DNA of 64,000 bases from Prosapia bicincta (taxonomy: Eukaryota; Arthropoda; Insecta; Hemiptera; Cercopidae). Below the pieces are notes generated by a model that ran no database searches, had not been told where the DNA came from, and saw nothing but the letters and a program-made list of their open reading frames with translations. Where the stretch lies: NCBI GenBank assembly GCA_036971475.1, contig JBAIZL010000001.1, positions 135,812,692 to 135,876,691 of the forward strand, given 5' to 3'. A program made the translations under genes and the position numbers. Each line of letters opens with the position of its first letter. The stretch's first letter is position 1. This document shows, piece by piece, positions 22,690 through 35,524 of the stretch.

Positions 22690-22848
22690 GTACATTAGGT
22701 TAAAATAAAAATTGTGATTTTGTGGTAAGAGGTTGTTTGTATTTAATATAAACATTTACGCCACAGTTGTTTCAAGTTGTTATGTTTCAATATGTATTAA
22801 GGAATGTTTATTTTGTCCATATGCAGTTATATATATTTAAGCTTTACT

Positions 22849-23001
22849 ATGAACAGGTCGAGGGTTGTTGTGGGCTCAGATTTATTTGCAGATACCTGCA
22901 GATGTCTAGGTTATAGACACAATGTACACAACGAACCACTTTGTTCTAAGTGTATCCTCTTACACACTTGTAAGGGCGTCACGAGCAAACAACCGAAATG
23001 A
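22849..23001 (+). CDS. Small Cys-rich ORF (50 aa), open copy
   Basis: MNRSRVVVGSDLFADTCRCL, then LCSKCILLHTCKGVTSKQPK and a stop. Five cysteines lie in the second half (CRC, CSKC, TC), a pattern seen in small secreted or zinc-binding proteins, but there is no clear signal peptide. An acceptor-like ACTATGAACAG lies at the start, so it could be an exon. The copy at 61921-62073 is also open; those at 11170 and 50545 carry a 1-base insertion. No family recognised. Confidence 0.3.
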   Translation: MNRSRVVVGSDLFADTCRCLGYRHNVHNEPLCSKCILLHTCKGVTSKQPK

Positions 23002-23004
23002 AAC

Positions 23005-23564
23005 CACAATCTTTTTGTTTGATTTGTTCGGCTATTTTTAATACAATAAGACCAGTTACGTGCAGCAGATGTTTTCTTACTGCTTAGTATAATAGAGTGA
23101 CGCTTAAATGTTCAATAGAACTGATTAACTTGTCTTTACCTATTTTGCTTTCCTGGCTGTGAAACTTTGCCCGATAAACTAAAGACATTACGCGCGTAAA
23201 AACGACGGTTCCAAGTTATAGCATGTAGCATGTAAGGCTAACGAGTTCTGTAAAAGAAATTTGAGGGGAAAAAACGATTTTTCTAACTAGCAATTACTTT
23301 TTTATTTTTTTAAATTAGAGATTGAGAAAGTTTCACAAAGTAAAGTTTTAGGTGAAATTAACTCCTTAACGGCGAGAGATGGTTAAATAGCTAATAACTC
23401 TACCAGCTTGTTAGTTTCTAAGTAAATCAGGGAATTCAGGCACTTTGGTAGATTCTACTCATGGTATTTATAATTTGAAACAAGTTATTGGATTTATTTT
23501 AAAATTAGTTTGCATTTAAAGACACAATAAATGAAGGTCCTTCTTAGCTTACAAAATCAGCAAC
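23005..23564. other. Spacer, no gene seen
   Basis: Shared with 11340-11867, 32400-32880, 50715-51265 and 62080-62630 (landmark GGCGAGAGATGGTTAAATAGC). AT-rich, no ORF. Confidence 0.5.
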
Positions 23565-24400
23565 GCCCACACACCCACGCCCACTCACCCACTCACCCAT
23601 GTCCTCAAACCCACACCCATTTACTCACATCCACTAATACTTCACCCACTTATTGACACCAAAAATCACTCACCTGTACCCACAGACTCATACCCACCTC
23701 TTTCACACCGACTCACGACTACTCCCCCACCACTATTGACCCTCGTGGCATAGCCTCCTATCCTCACCCACTAACCATTACTCACACCTACTCAATCACA
23801 CCCACTTATACCCACTTACTCAAAGCACCTAACTAACCTCACACGCACTTATTCATACACATTTATCCACATCCTGTGACGTTCTCACACTCATATCCCA
23901 ACCCTCACTTTCCTACACCACACACCATAATCACTTCCACCCACACCCACTTACTAATACCTTCTCATCTCTCCCACTCAGTCACACCTATTACCTCACA
24001 TCCACACTTATTGACCCACACCCACTCTCACCAACCTAGACCTACTCACTCACACAAAATCGCCCACAACCCCTCACCAACACCCACTTATCACACTGAT
24101 TCAAAAACAAACTTCATCAATAAACATCCTCTCTAATCCAGACTCACACCCACTCATCGACACTAACACCCGCTCAACCACACAACCAGCCTCCACACCC
24201 ATACAGTTTACACCCTTACACTCCACATTCACCCATTAACCTTTTCAACCATATTCACAACCAGTCAAATTTATTCCCAACCACACCCACTCACATACCC
24301 ACAAAAGGTAATGGCAACTACACTAACTAAATACATTCAACTACGCTTACTCACTCACCCAACCCACACTCAGACACTCTCAGCTCACCTAAGACTCACT
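23565..24400. repeat. Long CCCA-rich, G-poor tract
   Basis: About 830 bp built from CACCCACTCA, ACACCCACTT and similar words, with very few G on the plus strand. ORFs here are compositional artefacts. Collinear with 62630-63470. Confidence 0.9.
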
Positions 24401-24954
24401 AGTCATTGTGTTGTCACCCGACAGCTTACTTGGCTTTGCGAACAATGCATACAATGAATGCTGTGAACAAGCTTAGAGCAGTTTAGTTATTATTATATTG
24501 CACTATATCCTTATGATGCAATGTAAAATTAAATAGACAAGAAACAATTATTTTGGTATTTATTCTCAATAGAGTGTTGTGTTTAGTGTTTGTTTTATTC
24601 GTTCTACCCCTTAATAATTTTGTATTTTTAATTTTTATATTTTCGGAAATATTTAAACCATTGCCATTTGTTGAGAGATTTTATTTTAATAACGTCTCTT
24701 GTTGGTAGTTTGTGTTGTCAGATTTATATATTTGTTATATCCATGAGCTGTAACTGTGTATGCAAGGAAACAGAAAATAAATGAACATCTTCAATCAATT
24801 AATTCTCATTAAAGGTTTAATTAGAGTATACAAACAATTAATTTAATTCATTTAAACCTTTTCGTTATTTTTCAACGCTGGTAGGAATTTTTCAATTAAT
24901 TTTTGTATCAATATATGCATGAAATATAAACCCTAGGCTTAAAGTAAATTCCTT
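24400..24954. other. AT-rich spacer, no gene seen
   Basis: Shared with 33540-34070 and 63470-64000 (landmark AACAATGCATACAATGAATG). No feature supported. Confidence 0.5.
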
Positions 24955-25260
24955 GTCACAAATTGCTGGCATCTAGCGGCTGCGACCAGAACTAATCTCT
25001 CGCAAGTCATTAATTTGGTGGTTTCGCAAACAATTTAAAAATTGGAAATAACTAATGGTTTCACGTTTTAATCTTTTAAGCGGTTTATTTTTGCGTAACT
25101 CAATGATCAGATTTTTTGGTACAAGTGGTTGGACAACAGCTTCGGGTAGGCTTTGGGGTTTCTTCAATTGAAGTATAAAAGCGACGTATGTTGCAAATCC
25201 ACGCCATCTCACCTCACCGTAACGCTGCAACAAGACAACTTATTCGCATTTAATTGTTGG
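24955..25260 (-). repeat. Segment E, second copy with open ORF
   Basis: The minus strand is open from 25233 to 24973 (MLQRYGEVRWRGFATYVAF, LIIELRKNKPLKRLKRETIS, ending ISSGRSR). It keeps the frame seen at 12241 and 51632. Unidentified. Confidence 0.4.
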
Positions 25261-25319
25261 TTATGAAAAACCAATAATATTGTAGTTTACAATGGTCAAA
25301 ATAAAAACAGTTCACTCTA

Positions 25320-26260
25320 ATTCCCCTACACAGTTCTTTTAAAACCAACTGACTAGTTTCGACGACGATGTCACCTTTATCAGTGCTTGGGTACTAGAAT
25401 TACATTTCATAAAGGCACATAATTATAAATTAACCATAGGCCTATAGCACAACTATAAAACAAACAAGATAATACAATCTACAGTTATCAATTTTACATT
25501 ATTATTTCTCGTATCCTCATTATACTAACTTTTAAACGAACTAAAACAGTTTTAAAAATATTTTGCACAAATAAGCGCTAAAAACACTTATACTCACTGC
25601 CTTACACACCTTTGTAAACGACATGCTTAATCTCTCTTTCGGTGATGGCTGTCACACACCATAGCTTTCTTTAACAACATTTTTTAATCATTTTAATAAA
25701 AGCTTCCACACGATGGTAAGAAGTAAATCGAGCAGTAAATCATAAAAATATATTTTGTATGTCAGTTTTTAAAAGTTTTTTTTTCTGTAATATATTTTGT
25801 ACAAATTCAAATAAAATTGGTAGGTAATTTAGAGCAGGGCTCCAAGGTTGTTGTCCTCGAAATTTGTGTAAAAACCAGGCCTCCCAAACATCAAGAGTGT
25901 TGTACCTCGCAACATTTTTTAATAACTTAGGATGGTTTGACTTAAAGAAATGCTGGTTGTCTAGGCAATGCTTGGCATCCCTGAGTAAGTATTATGGTTT
26001 GTTGTTTTAAAACGAGCAAAGTGTCCTTTTACTCATACAGGTTTGGCCAATATATATAATCCATCGCACATCTCTTATTTTATGCTGTAAATATCCGATT
26101 TTTCACAATTATCTGTGATTGTCCTTAGGAGATCCAAGCGATTTATCTCAAACTCCATCCAGAAGGCACCGACACTCGAAGTCTTCCATACTTCATAAGG
26201 CCCTTCATAGCCACGCTATATAGCGGAGGGTGGTAAGCAACCCTAACCAAGCAATGTTTT
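25320..26260 (-). mobile_element. Penelope-like element 3' end, degenerate
   Basis: The minus strand near 26060-26020 reads IIYIGQTCMSKRTLCSF, the YIGQT signature of the PLE GIY-YIG domain, with frameshifts around it. The hammerhead-like core CTGATAA...GAAAC lies downstream at 25356-25383. Same order as at 12560-13600. Confidence 0.65.
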
Positions 26261-27340
26261 TTTTTTTGCTTATCCCTGGCTAAGATTGTTCTAGCCATTT
26301 GTTTTTCTTAATATTGTCTTTTCTTATGATATCGAAATATTTCTTACAATCTAAAATCTTATAAGCATATGTGGAGTTTACATCATTACAGGGTATCAAT
26401 TTGGCTTTTTACATGATTTTAGATAAGTTTTTACAATGTAACATCTTATAAACATAAGTAGAGTGTGCATGGTTACAGGGTATCGGCGTGGCTGCTTTGC
26501 ACACCTTTGTAAACGACAAACATAACCTCTCTTTCAGTGATCGCTCTAAAACACCATCGCTTTTTTTAAGAAGATTGTTTTAATAAAAGCTTTCACACGA
26601 TAGTAAAAAGTAAATCCAGGTGTAGATACCTACAAATCATAAAAATATAATGGTTTTTCAGTTTTTAAGAGGTTTGTTTTTCTTGTAATATGTTTTGAAC
26701 AAATTAAAATAAAGTTGGTAAATAATCACTACTTTTGTACCCTTCAAAGGGTACTTTCACATTAAACAAAGGCCACTTGTGCACAGTCTAGATACAGGTA
26801 CAAAGAATGCAGTTAGGCTAGATTTAGTAGTAAAGAAAAGGAAATAAACTTTAGCAACACAAACTAACTTAATACCAAAAGAATTGGTGAGAAGAGAATT
26901 TGAGTATAGGCTACGTTTTTGCATCGCGTCACGGAACAAGAAAGTATGAGTATACACCGTAGATTAGTATTTACTTTTCTTAAAAGCCAAATCCATCCTA
27001 ACCAGATAAATTGTAACGTTGTGCAATAGCAATATTTGACTCTATCTTTATAGTAGTGTGGTATAATATTGTGCTGTAATTTTTTGATGCGGAAGTAGTT
27101 AATGCTAGTCAAGTTAGGATATCGTTAATTACTTGGAATAATTAACTGTTGTTCATTATTAATAGATAATACATAAAAACCTCTAATCACAAGTATTCTG
27201 GGTGGAAATTAGTGGTTTGACACTTCTTGCTTTTACCCGGAAGGCGTGATCTCAGTTTTCAGGGGGGGGGTGTAGAAGTAGTCAGTAGGAAGCCTGAGGG
27301 TGGTTACTTGGTAACCAGTAATATTTTACAGTATTTACAG
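26260..27340. other. Unit spacer, no gene seen
   Basis: Older repeats of sequence at 13700-13960 and, from 26740, sequence shared with 34960-35270. A run of ten G lies at about 27260. No ORF I trust. Confidence 0.5.
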
Positions 27341-27500
27341 TATATTTGTCTGTCGAGGGGTGGCCTCCGTTCAATACGGAAGTATCCCCGCAAACACCAA
27401 CAAAGCGATTTTAAAGAGAGGTGTTTCGCCGCTTTCAGCAGAGCGCCCCTACATTGACATTACAGCCGCAAAGCTTAAGCACAGGTAAGGGACGGAAGAT
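27340..27500. repeat. Dispersed repeat, CAGCAGAGCGCCCCTA core
   Basis: Copy of the repeat at 13980-14280, preserving GGTGGCCTCCG, AAGAGAGGTGT and the core word. Confidence 0.6.
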
Positions 27501-27591
27501 AAATTTATTTTTCATTTACACGAGCCTTAAACGAAAGCTTTTACTTGACGGAGTTCGAGTTTTCCGTAACCCTTTCAAACCCCAAAAGATT

Positions 27592-27750
27592 TTATTTAAG
27601 ATATGATGTACATTTTGATTGTAAAGCAATCATCTTCAGATGAAATCACTACAGGACTCTTCTTGTACACTATAAGAAATGAGTCTTGTGGTAACTTCCT
27701 CTGAAGATGATTGCTTTGCAATTAAAATGTGTATTGGGACATAAATAATA
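27592..27750. repeat. Hairpin repeat with hammerhead-like arms
   Basis: Inverted arms about 27592-27660 and 27683-27750. The right arm reads CTGAAGA, T, GATTG...CAATT, AAAA on the plus strand, so the core is slightly decayed. Confidence 0.7.
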
Positions 27751-27759
27751 CGTCAAATA

Positions 27760-29440
27760 CCCTCACGTTCAAGTACCCTTTTTAAAACATGTAGTGGATG
27801 ACACGGTGTTGATACAGTCCTTCATATGTTATTTCATATTTTAAATGTTATTAATTATGTGAAAATAATACAAAACAAGACCAGTGATGGAATGGGGTGA
27901 AAATAACGGTGAATCCTTCCTCAAAATACCGTAAAATCTACGTCATATGTTTATGAAGGCAATGGGCTGCTTAATATGACGTTTTGAAAAATGTTAAAGT
28001 ACAGTAGGGTCTAAAAATAATTTTGAATAAAGTTTTAAAAAACGCTTTAAATTATATAGGAGTAAATTACGAAAATATTATACTGGTTCTTAAACAAAAA
28101 CATTTAAACAGTGTTAGTTTGAATATTTTTTTATAAATATATTGGATTCAAATAATTAATATTTTTATATGAGGGGATACAAATTGAGGAAAAATTCTAT
28201 GACGTCATCGTAATTAACCATTGATATGATGTTGCAACCTACGCTATGCTGTGCATGATTACATATTCATGGCCTGTGATACTGACTTCCGAAACAATAT
28301 TTAATAATAATAATACTAATAAATAAAAGTATATTTATATTTCAAAACACGCAACTTTATTTATGACAATCTATAACATAATAACATATCCTAAGGTAAA
28401 TATGTTAAATAATGTCAGCTAGTTTTATGTTTTTTTTAAACAAGCTACAGTATATACGACAATAACACTATACTGTATAGGCCTAATAAGTATAATAATA
28501 TACTGAATTAAGTATAATTTGAATTGGTTTTTTTATTGTTATAATTACTTTCAACAAAAACACAAGACTACTTTATCTCACACATTCTCTATGATTATGC
28601 CAACCTTTCAATAGTTTAGCTACCGATTTTATTCTTGGAATTACTGTGCCGTGAACCTAAATAAAAAGTGTACTTTGTATTTGTTGCCTTGCCTCAAGGA
28701 CCATTATGCTCTTCCTCGATAGTGATTGATAGCTTGCCTTGATAAAGGAGATAATAAGTTTTAAGATATGCTTTTGTTAAAAGATACTACAACTGTAATA
28801 TTACACGAGATGCTAGACGCATATATTGATGTTATTTTTGTATGGTTTATATTTAAAGTTAAATATGTTATTTTTATGTATGTATGTGTACACCTGAAAG
28901 TATTATTTATCAGGAAAAATTATTTTTTAAAACATACTGTGGTAGAAATGGCCAAACGTGTATATGTAGACTGAGAACACGGCGCTGAGTAGGAAATATA
29001 ATAGCCAATAACGAAACTAAACTAAAAAAGTCAAAATATACTACCATTGCACTAAATAGTCAATAATTATTTCCTATAATGCCGCGTAAAAATTCCTCCT
29101 GAGTCACAGATTCACCTTGGAGTTGCATAAGACCAGGAATCTGTCGGAAAACAATGTGACAATTTTTCCAGAACTTTGTTCTTTCTAAACTGGACAATAT
29201 CGTCACCGGATTTAAACAAATGTTCCTGGCAAACACTTCTGAATATACTGAAACCACTTTACATAGATGTTATGGGGTGCAACACTTGGGAATTATTGTG
29301 GAACCGTGCAAACATAACTAACATCAGTGACTGACGTAGCTAGGAGACTAATTAAAAATATTCTTGTTAATTCTCTTTTCCAACATTATCCTTAAACGAT
29401 TCTGCTTATATTGACTCAATATAAGTAATTATGAATAGTA
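27760..29440. other. Single-copy AT-rich region, no gene supported
   Basis: I see no counterpart elsewhere in the window. Short ORFs at 28768-28974 (plus) and 29060-29257 (minus, VTILSSLERTKFWKNC) lack splice or family support. Confidence 0.5.
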
Positions 29441-29457
29441 GCTACAGTAGCCAAGCA

Positions 29458-29511
29458 CTGAGGAAGGCGACATCGTCGCCGAAACTAGTTTATTGTGTGT
29501 GTAAACTAATT
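29458..29511 (+). ncRNA. Best hammerhead-ribozyme-like motif
   Basis: CTGAGGA (29458-29464) fits the CTGANGA core. After one extra A comes a perfect 6-bp GC-rich stem II (GGCGAC-ATC-GTCGCC), then GAAA (29481-29484). It is followed by a 7-bp helix III candidate, TAGTTTA (29486-29492) with TAAACTA (29502-29508), and AT placed to supply the U of the cleavage site. Weak points: an inserted base before stem II, one C/A mismatch in helix III and no clear helix I. Resembles the PLE-associated motif at 12597 but on the other strand. Confidence 0.45.
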
Positions 29512-29962
29512 TTTTGTGAGATTTTGAGAGTACTATTTTACTTTTACCTTTGTGAATAGCTCTCACTAGCTAAGCTCTAATTAACTAAATAAATAATAGT
29601 TCTTGACTCGTTGAAACTAGTGTCTTTTTATTCTAAACGTAACTGATAATATTAACAAATAAAAATAAAATATTTATCATTCGTATATATTTACCATGTA
29701 TTTTGAAGCAGATAATGTTTGAAAATGTTTCGTTTCCTCTTATGTATGTTATAAAATAAAAAAAACAGAAAACTATGTCATCAAGGACAATTTTCAAAAT
29801 ACAACTGGATTTCAAATAGATGTTACAAACAATAACCACAAATAATATAACAAGTTAGTTTAACTAATGCCAAAACAAATATGTATTTTACCCACTTCAA
29901 TAAATGTTTTCTTTGTTAAACTAAAGGGTTTAATGTTTGCCTGCCTCACTTTATCAATACAG

Positions 29963-30142
29963 TGCCAGCAATATCCCGATTCCGCTGTCGATAATTATCG
30001 GGAATTTTGTAGGCAAACAGTGTGGCATTGTGACGTACACAAGGAAGCTCTTAGCGCTGAGTGCGGCGATCCTGTTACTAAAGTCTTTCCCTTTGTCGCC
30101 GACACATCCTTTCCTGGAAATATCTTTCCTGGACAAGGGTGA
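29963..30142 (+). pseudogene. ORF X, diverged copy
   Basis: Acceptor CACTTTATCAATACAG followed by CQQYPDSAVDNYREFCRQ and HCDVHKEALSAECGDPVTK, ending FPGQG and a stop. About 15-20% diverged from 20607 with the frame kept but the C-terminal part changed. Unidentified. Confidence 0.3.
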
Positions 30143-30149
30143 ATATCGT

Positions 30150-32100
30150 CTTCAGGGAAACGTTTTAAGGGCTCGCAGTTTTGTTGATCGTGTGTACTAA
30201 ACCTTTATATAGCACTATGTAACTAGCCTGTAAAACATTTAGCCTGCCACGATGTACCAATATTTTGTAACATATATAAGCTTCTCCCGTACCTTACCCT
30301 TAGTAGAAGTGTCTAATTACTTCGTGACAATGTTGTAGAAAACAATTCCGTTAACATATTTCTCATTTTAAAGACTTAAAAACTACATTTACTTTTTAGA
30401 CAGAAAAATCTCAGACTAAACCAGGACATAAGTTATCTATAAAATTCTCCAATAATCCAAGCAGCTTTCTATAAACGTAAAGAGAGTGAAATTATAACAT
30501 GTAAAGGAGTACAACGGCCTCTGACAACCCTCATGTTATTAAGAAAAGGTTTTGTAATATGCTCCTCGTTCCAGAGTGTTTACAAACGATGCAAACAGAT
30601 CGTACAAGACTCCACCGCGTTGCATTGACTAAATAATTTTAATAAAATTTAATTTATTCATCTCTTTATATGGTTTTTTCACTTTACCTTGTATCATCTA
30701 TGGCCTATATATTTTTAAAAATTATTACAGGGAATCCTTTTTTATTTTTTTTTAGTTTAGATTGTATATTGCTTTATTATTCTTTTTATATTTTTCTGGC
30801 TCATTTTATCCTGTGACTACCAAATAATTTGTGATTTATTTAAATGCAATAAATGATTCTTTAAAAAAAACTAGTCACAATTTGTTGTTTTCATTTATGT
30901 ACTGGCCGGTCACTAAGTTGTCCTCAAAAGCATTAGAACCAAAACTCGGTACATTAGGAAAAACTAAAATATTTGTACTTATATGCTTTTAAGTACTATT
31001 TTATAAGTACAACACACAAGAGGCAGTTATAAAATCTAACAGTTTCGTAGACTGGGTAGGTCACTCCTGGAAAAGCAGGTCAGTGCATGCGAGTGCGTGT
31101 GGGAGCTTAACTATCTGGAACGCTTCCGTGTCTGGACGAATTATAGTTTATTCTATAGCAGTCTGTCGCACATTAGCAAGCCATAAAGAGTAAATTCAGA
31201 AGAGAAGGCTGATGTCGGAATATTATAGGGGGGTTGTAGCAAGAACATACAGCACATTCCACTTTATGGAAAGAAATCCCGGGTACATTTGCAGGTGGGG
31301 AATGAGGAGGGAAGAGACATTTGTAGTAATGCGCTACACTGTCCCCTGACATGATGCAAGAAACAAAGCTGTTTATGTTAAACAAAGATAAGGAACCAAA
31401 ACGTCCCAGCTTTTAAAGGTTGCATATTTTGGTGCCCATCGCTAGTATTAGCATGTAAAAACACTTTGGCGCCTTCTTAATGTTTGACCAAGGACTTGTA
31501 AATGTTTTCAGACATTAGCAGAGTGATTCTGCCACAGTATATTATAATACCAAACACATTCACACTTTATACAGAAATATGCTTGCTTGATCCAAACACA
31601 CTGTGGTTGGTGCTTTTGCTAGCGGGTACGTCGCCATTTTGTGGCTTTTTGTTGTTGCTTGATGTAGAAGCACATTAAGAGATGAAATGGCGTCCGGAGT
31701 AAATATGCTCTATATGCCCTATAAGTTCCTATACTTCGTAGGATATGATGGTGTGTAAATGTGGTGCCGCACAAACCTATAACAAAAAGAGAAGTATTCC
31801 TAATAAATATTATTCTCAATCATAGGATTTATTAAATACTTAAGCTATGGAAATAACTACATTATAATAAGTTGGTTTAGTAAACTTTTATCATTTTGCA
31901 ATTTAATGTAGGATTGAGATTCACCAATATTTCTTTAGAATACAATAAATACATCGTTGGTTATGCGTCCTTTAAATCCAAAGTCCTATAACATGTATAT
32001 ATATGAACCATGATCTTCCTGAATCGTTTTTATGCTACACACAATGGTTGTAGGTCTACCATCGTCCAGACGGTGAAACTAGTTTTGATAATTTGTTCCT
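30150..32100. other. Spacer then single-copy region, no gene seen
   Basis: 30150-30620 matches 20808-21240. From about 30660 to 32100 I find no counterpart and no supportable ORF, RNA or element. Confidence 0.5.
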
Positions 32101-32104
32101 AACT

Positions 32105-32345
32105 AGTCAATAGTTTGGCGAATTCGCAAACAATTTAAAAATTTCATAAAACTAATGGTTTTCTGTTTAAATCTTAAGCGGTTTAGTTTTACGTAGCTCG
32201 ATGATTTCCTTTTTCTATAGAAGGGGTTGGGCAATAGTTTCGGTTAGGTTTCGGGGTTTCTCCTATGAAATATAAGAACGGCGTATGTTGCAAATCCGCA
32301 CGCCATATCAATTAACCGTAGCGTTGCAACAAGTCAATTTATTCG
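32105..32345 (-). repeat. Segment E, degenerate partial copy
   Basis: Shares GCAAACAATTTAAAAATT, AAGCGGTTTAGTTTTACG and GGGTTTCTCCT with 24955-25260, but the frame is broken. Confidence 0.5.
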
Positions 32346-32349
32346 CTTT

Positions 32350-32879
32350 ATTTGGCCGTGATAAGAATTTAATATTATTATAGTTTGAAGTGAAAGTTTT
32401 GCATTGTAGTGTAACTCTCAAATATTCCATAGAACCTTTTACGGTCTTTATCTACTTTGTTTTCCCGAGTGTAAACTTTCCCCGTTAAACTCTAGTCATT
32501 AACGCGTACAAACGGCGGTTCCAAGTTATAGTATGTAGCATGTAGCATGTAGAATGTAAGGCTTACGAATTCTGTAAAGGAAATTTAAGGAAATAAATAA
32601 ATAGATTTTTCTAACTAACAATTAGTTTTTTTCTTATCAAAGTAGAGTTTGAGAAAGTTTCACAAAGTAATGTTTTAAGTGAAAGTAACTCCTTAGCGGC
32701 GAGAGATGGTTAAATAGCTGGTAACTTTATCTGCTTGTTAGTTTATTCCTGTAAATCAGGGAATTCAGCCTCCTTGGAAGATTCTATGCACGTTATCTTC
32801 AAGTTCAAACCGGTTTTTTTATCCATTTCAAAATTAGTTTGCTTTTAAAGACATAATAAAAGAAGATCCGAGATAGATC
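32350..32879. other. Unit spacer, no gene seen
   Basis: Shared with 11400-11860 and 23090-23560. No ORF. Confidence 0.5.
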
Positions 32880-33540
32880 AGAAATATATCAATCTCACTC
32901 ACTCACACACACACATTCACCCAAACACACCCACTTACCTACACACACTCACCCACGTCGACAAACCCACACCATTCACTCACATCCACTAATTCTTCAC
33001 TCACTTTCAGAAACCACCTTACACACTTATACCCATAGACTCATACCCACCTTTCTCACACCGACTCACTCACGACCACTCATTCACGCCTACTGACGTT
33101 CATTGCATTGCCTCTTACCCACACCCACTCACCATTACTCGTTCACTCACACCTACACAATCACACCCACTCGCTTACACCTACTTATTCACAAATACTC
33201 AAAACACCTAACTAACCCCACACGCATTCATTCATACACATTTACCCTCACCCTGTGACGTTCACCCACTCATACCCCTCCCCACACTCACTTCCCGACA
33301 CCACACACCATAATCACTCACACCTACTTACTAATACCCTGTCATCCCTTCCCACTCAGCCATACTTAATAACTCACATCCACACTTAATGACCCACCCC
33401 AACTCTCATCAACCTACACCCACTCACACACACAAATTCTCCAACAACCACTCACCAACACCCACTTATCCACACCACCTCAATAACACTCATTAACACA
33501 CACACACAACCACTCTCAGCTCATCCTAACACACACTTGT
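32880..33540. repeat. CCCA-rich, G-poor tract (third unit)
   Basis: Same composition and word order as 23565-24400 but clearly diverged, so the tract predates the large duplication. Confidence 0.9.
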
Positions 33541-34069
33541 CATTGTGTTATCACTCAACAGTCTACTTCCTCTTGCTAACAATGCATACAATGAATGCCG
33601 TGAATAAGCTTAGAGCAGTTTATCTATTGTTATATTGCAATTTTTTCTTGTGATACAATGTAAAAATAAATAGATAAGAATAAATATATTTGGTAATTAT
33701 TTTCAATGGACTATTGTCTTTAGTATTTATTTTAATTGCTTTATTCATTAATAGTTTTGTTTTTAATTCTTATATTTTCACAAATATATAAACAGTTTTC
33801 ATTTGTTGAGTGGTTTTATTATGAGAACGTGTTCTCCCGTTAGTATTTTAATGTTGTCAGATTTTATCTTTATATATATGTGTTATATGCATGAGCTGTA
33901 ACTGTGTTTGCAATGAAACAAAAATTAAATGAACATCTTCAATTTAATTTCATTAAAATTTTCTAGTTATTTTTCAACGTTGGTAGGAATTTTTCTATTT
34001 ATTTTTATATCAATATACGCATGAAATGTAAGCCCTAGGCTTAAAGTGAATCCCTCTTTACAAATTGCT

Positions 34070-34340
34070 GGTATCTAGCGGCTGCGACCAGAACTAATCT
34101 CTCGTAAGTCATTAATTCGGTGACTTCCCAAACTATTTAAAAGTTGGATAAAACTAATAGTTTCCCGTTTTAATCCTTTAACGGTTTAGTTTTGCGTAAC
34201 TCAATAATGGGGTTTTTGAGTAGAAGGGGTTGGTTTCGGGTAGGTTTTGGGGTTTCTCCTGTGGAATATAAATGCCACGTATGTTAAAAATTGACACGTC
34301 ATCTCAATTAATCGTAGCGCTGCAACAAGACAAGTTATTC
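34070..34340 (-). repeat. Segment E, degenerate copy
   Basis: Contains TATCTAGCGGCTGCGACC and the rest of the segment with a short deletion; no long open frame. Confidence 0.5.
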
Positions 34341-34419
34341 GCATTTGGACGCTATGAGAAACCAATATTATTGTAGTTTACAACGGCAAAAATAAAAACA
34401 TTTCGCTCTAAATCCACTA

Positions 34420-34960
34420 CACCCTAGTTTAAATAAACAAACAGGCTAGTTTCGACGACGATGTCACCTTTATCAGTGCCTGGGTACTACTAACAAATGT
34501 CGTCAAGCTATATCAATATAAATAACGATAGGCTTTGTATCGTACGGCTGTAAAACCAACAAGATAATACATTTAAAAGTCAAACAATAAAACGCCTTAC
34601 TCAGGAGAGTTATCTATTTAACATTATTATTTTCCTTATAATTAATACACTAAACTTTAACAAGGCTAAAACAATTCAAAACATATTTTGTATAAATACG
34701 TACTATAAATTATTTACTTATAAAATAAATGTATTACAAAATTATAACTAAAAACAGAAAGTCAAGTTAGAAAGCCAGAATAAATCACGAAAACACAAAA
34801 CTTATTAAACCACAAATGCCTAGCGAAACAACACAGAACTCAGGAAAAGAAGGAAGGAATCCTGGAGGAATCCTAAAAATCCTAAATATATAATGTTTTG
34901 TGAGTTTTTAAATGGTTTATTTTTTGTGATATTTTTTGACCAAATTAAAATAAAGTTGGT
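34420..34960 (-). mobile_element. PLE 3' tail with hammerhead-like core, no endonuclease
   Basis: Core CTGATAA...GAAAC on the minus strand (34449-34476) followed to the right by the AT-rich tail seen in the other copies. The GIY-YIG part is missing. Confidence 0.55.
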
Positions 34961-35524
34961 AAGTAAACACAACTTGTGCACCGGCAAAGGAAACTTTCCC
35001 ATATAACGAAGGTCACTTATGCACAGTCAAGATATAGATATAAAGTATCCAGTTTAATCTATATTAAGTAGTAAATAAAAGGAAAAACACTTTAGCAACA
35101 CAAAGTAACTTAATAACAAGCGTTTTTGCATCGTGACGCAGAACAAAAAAGCATGGATTTACATCGTAGATTAGTATTTATTTTTGTTAAAAGCCAAATC
35201 CATCCCAACCAGATAATTTGTAACAATATTTTATTATATCTTTATAGTAGCGTGGTATAACATTGTTCTCATTTTGTTAAAAAATTATACATATAGAAAT
35301 AAGAGATGTTTGTGAAGTGAGGCTATGATTATGATATTATTAGAATCTTTTAGGAACTATCGAGGTTTTAAATAACTTTTTCTTTGTTTGAGATCTACTA
35401 CCACCTCCCCCACAATATTTGTGTTTAAAGGTTTTTGTGTATTATTTAATAAGTGAAGTTATGTTTAAGTTACAATATTTACCAAACGTTTATGGCTACC
35501 AAGGTTTTAAACATTTTATTCGTA
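34960..35524. other. Unit spacer, no gene seen
   Basis: 34960-35270 matches 26740-27050. AT-rich, no ORF. Confidence 0.5.

Noticed and set aside
23565..24400. Telomeric or CRISPR-like array
   Set aside because: The words are irregular, with no TTAGG-type unit and no repeat/spacer structure.
28768..29257. Small ORFs at 28768-28974 and 29060-29257
   Set aside because: No paralogue, splice signal or recognisable motif; length is expected by chance.
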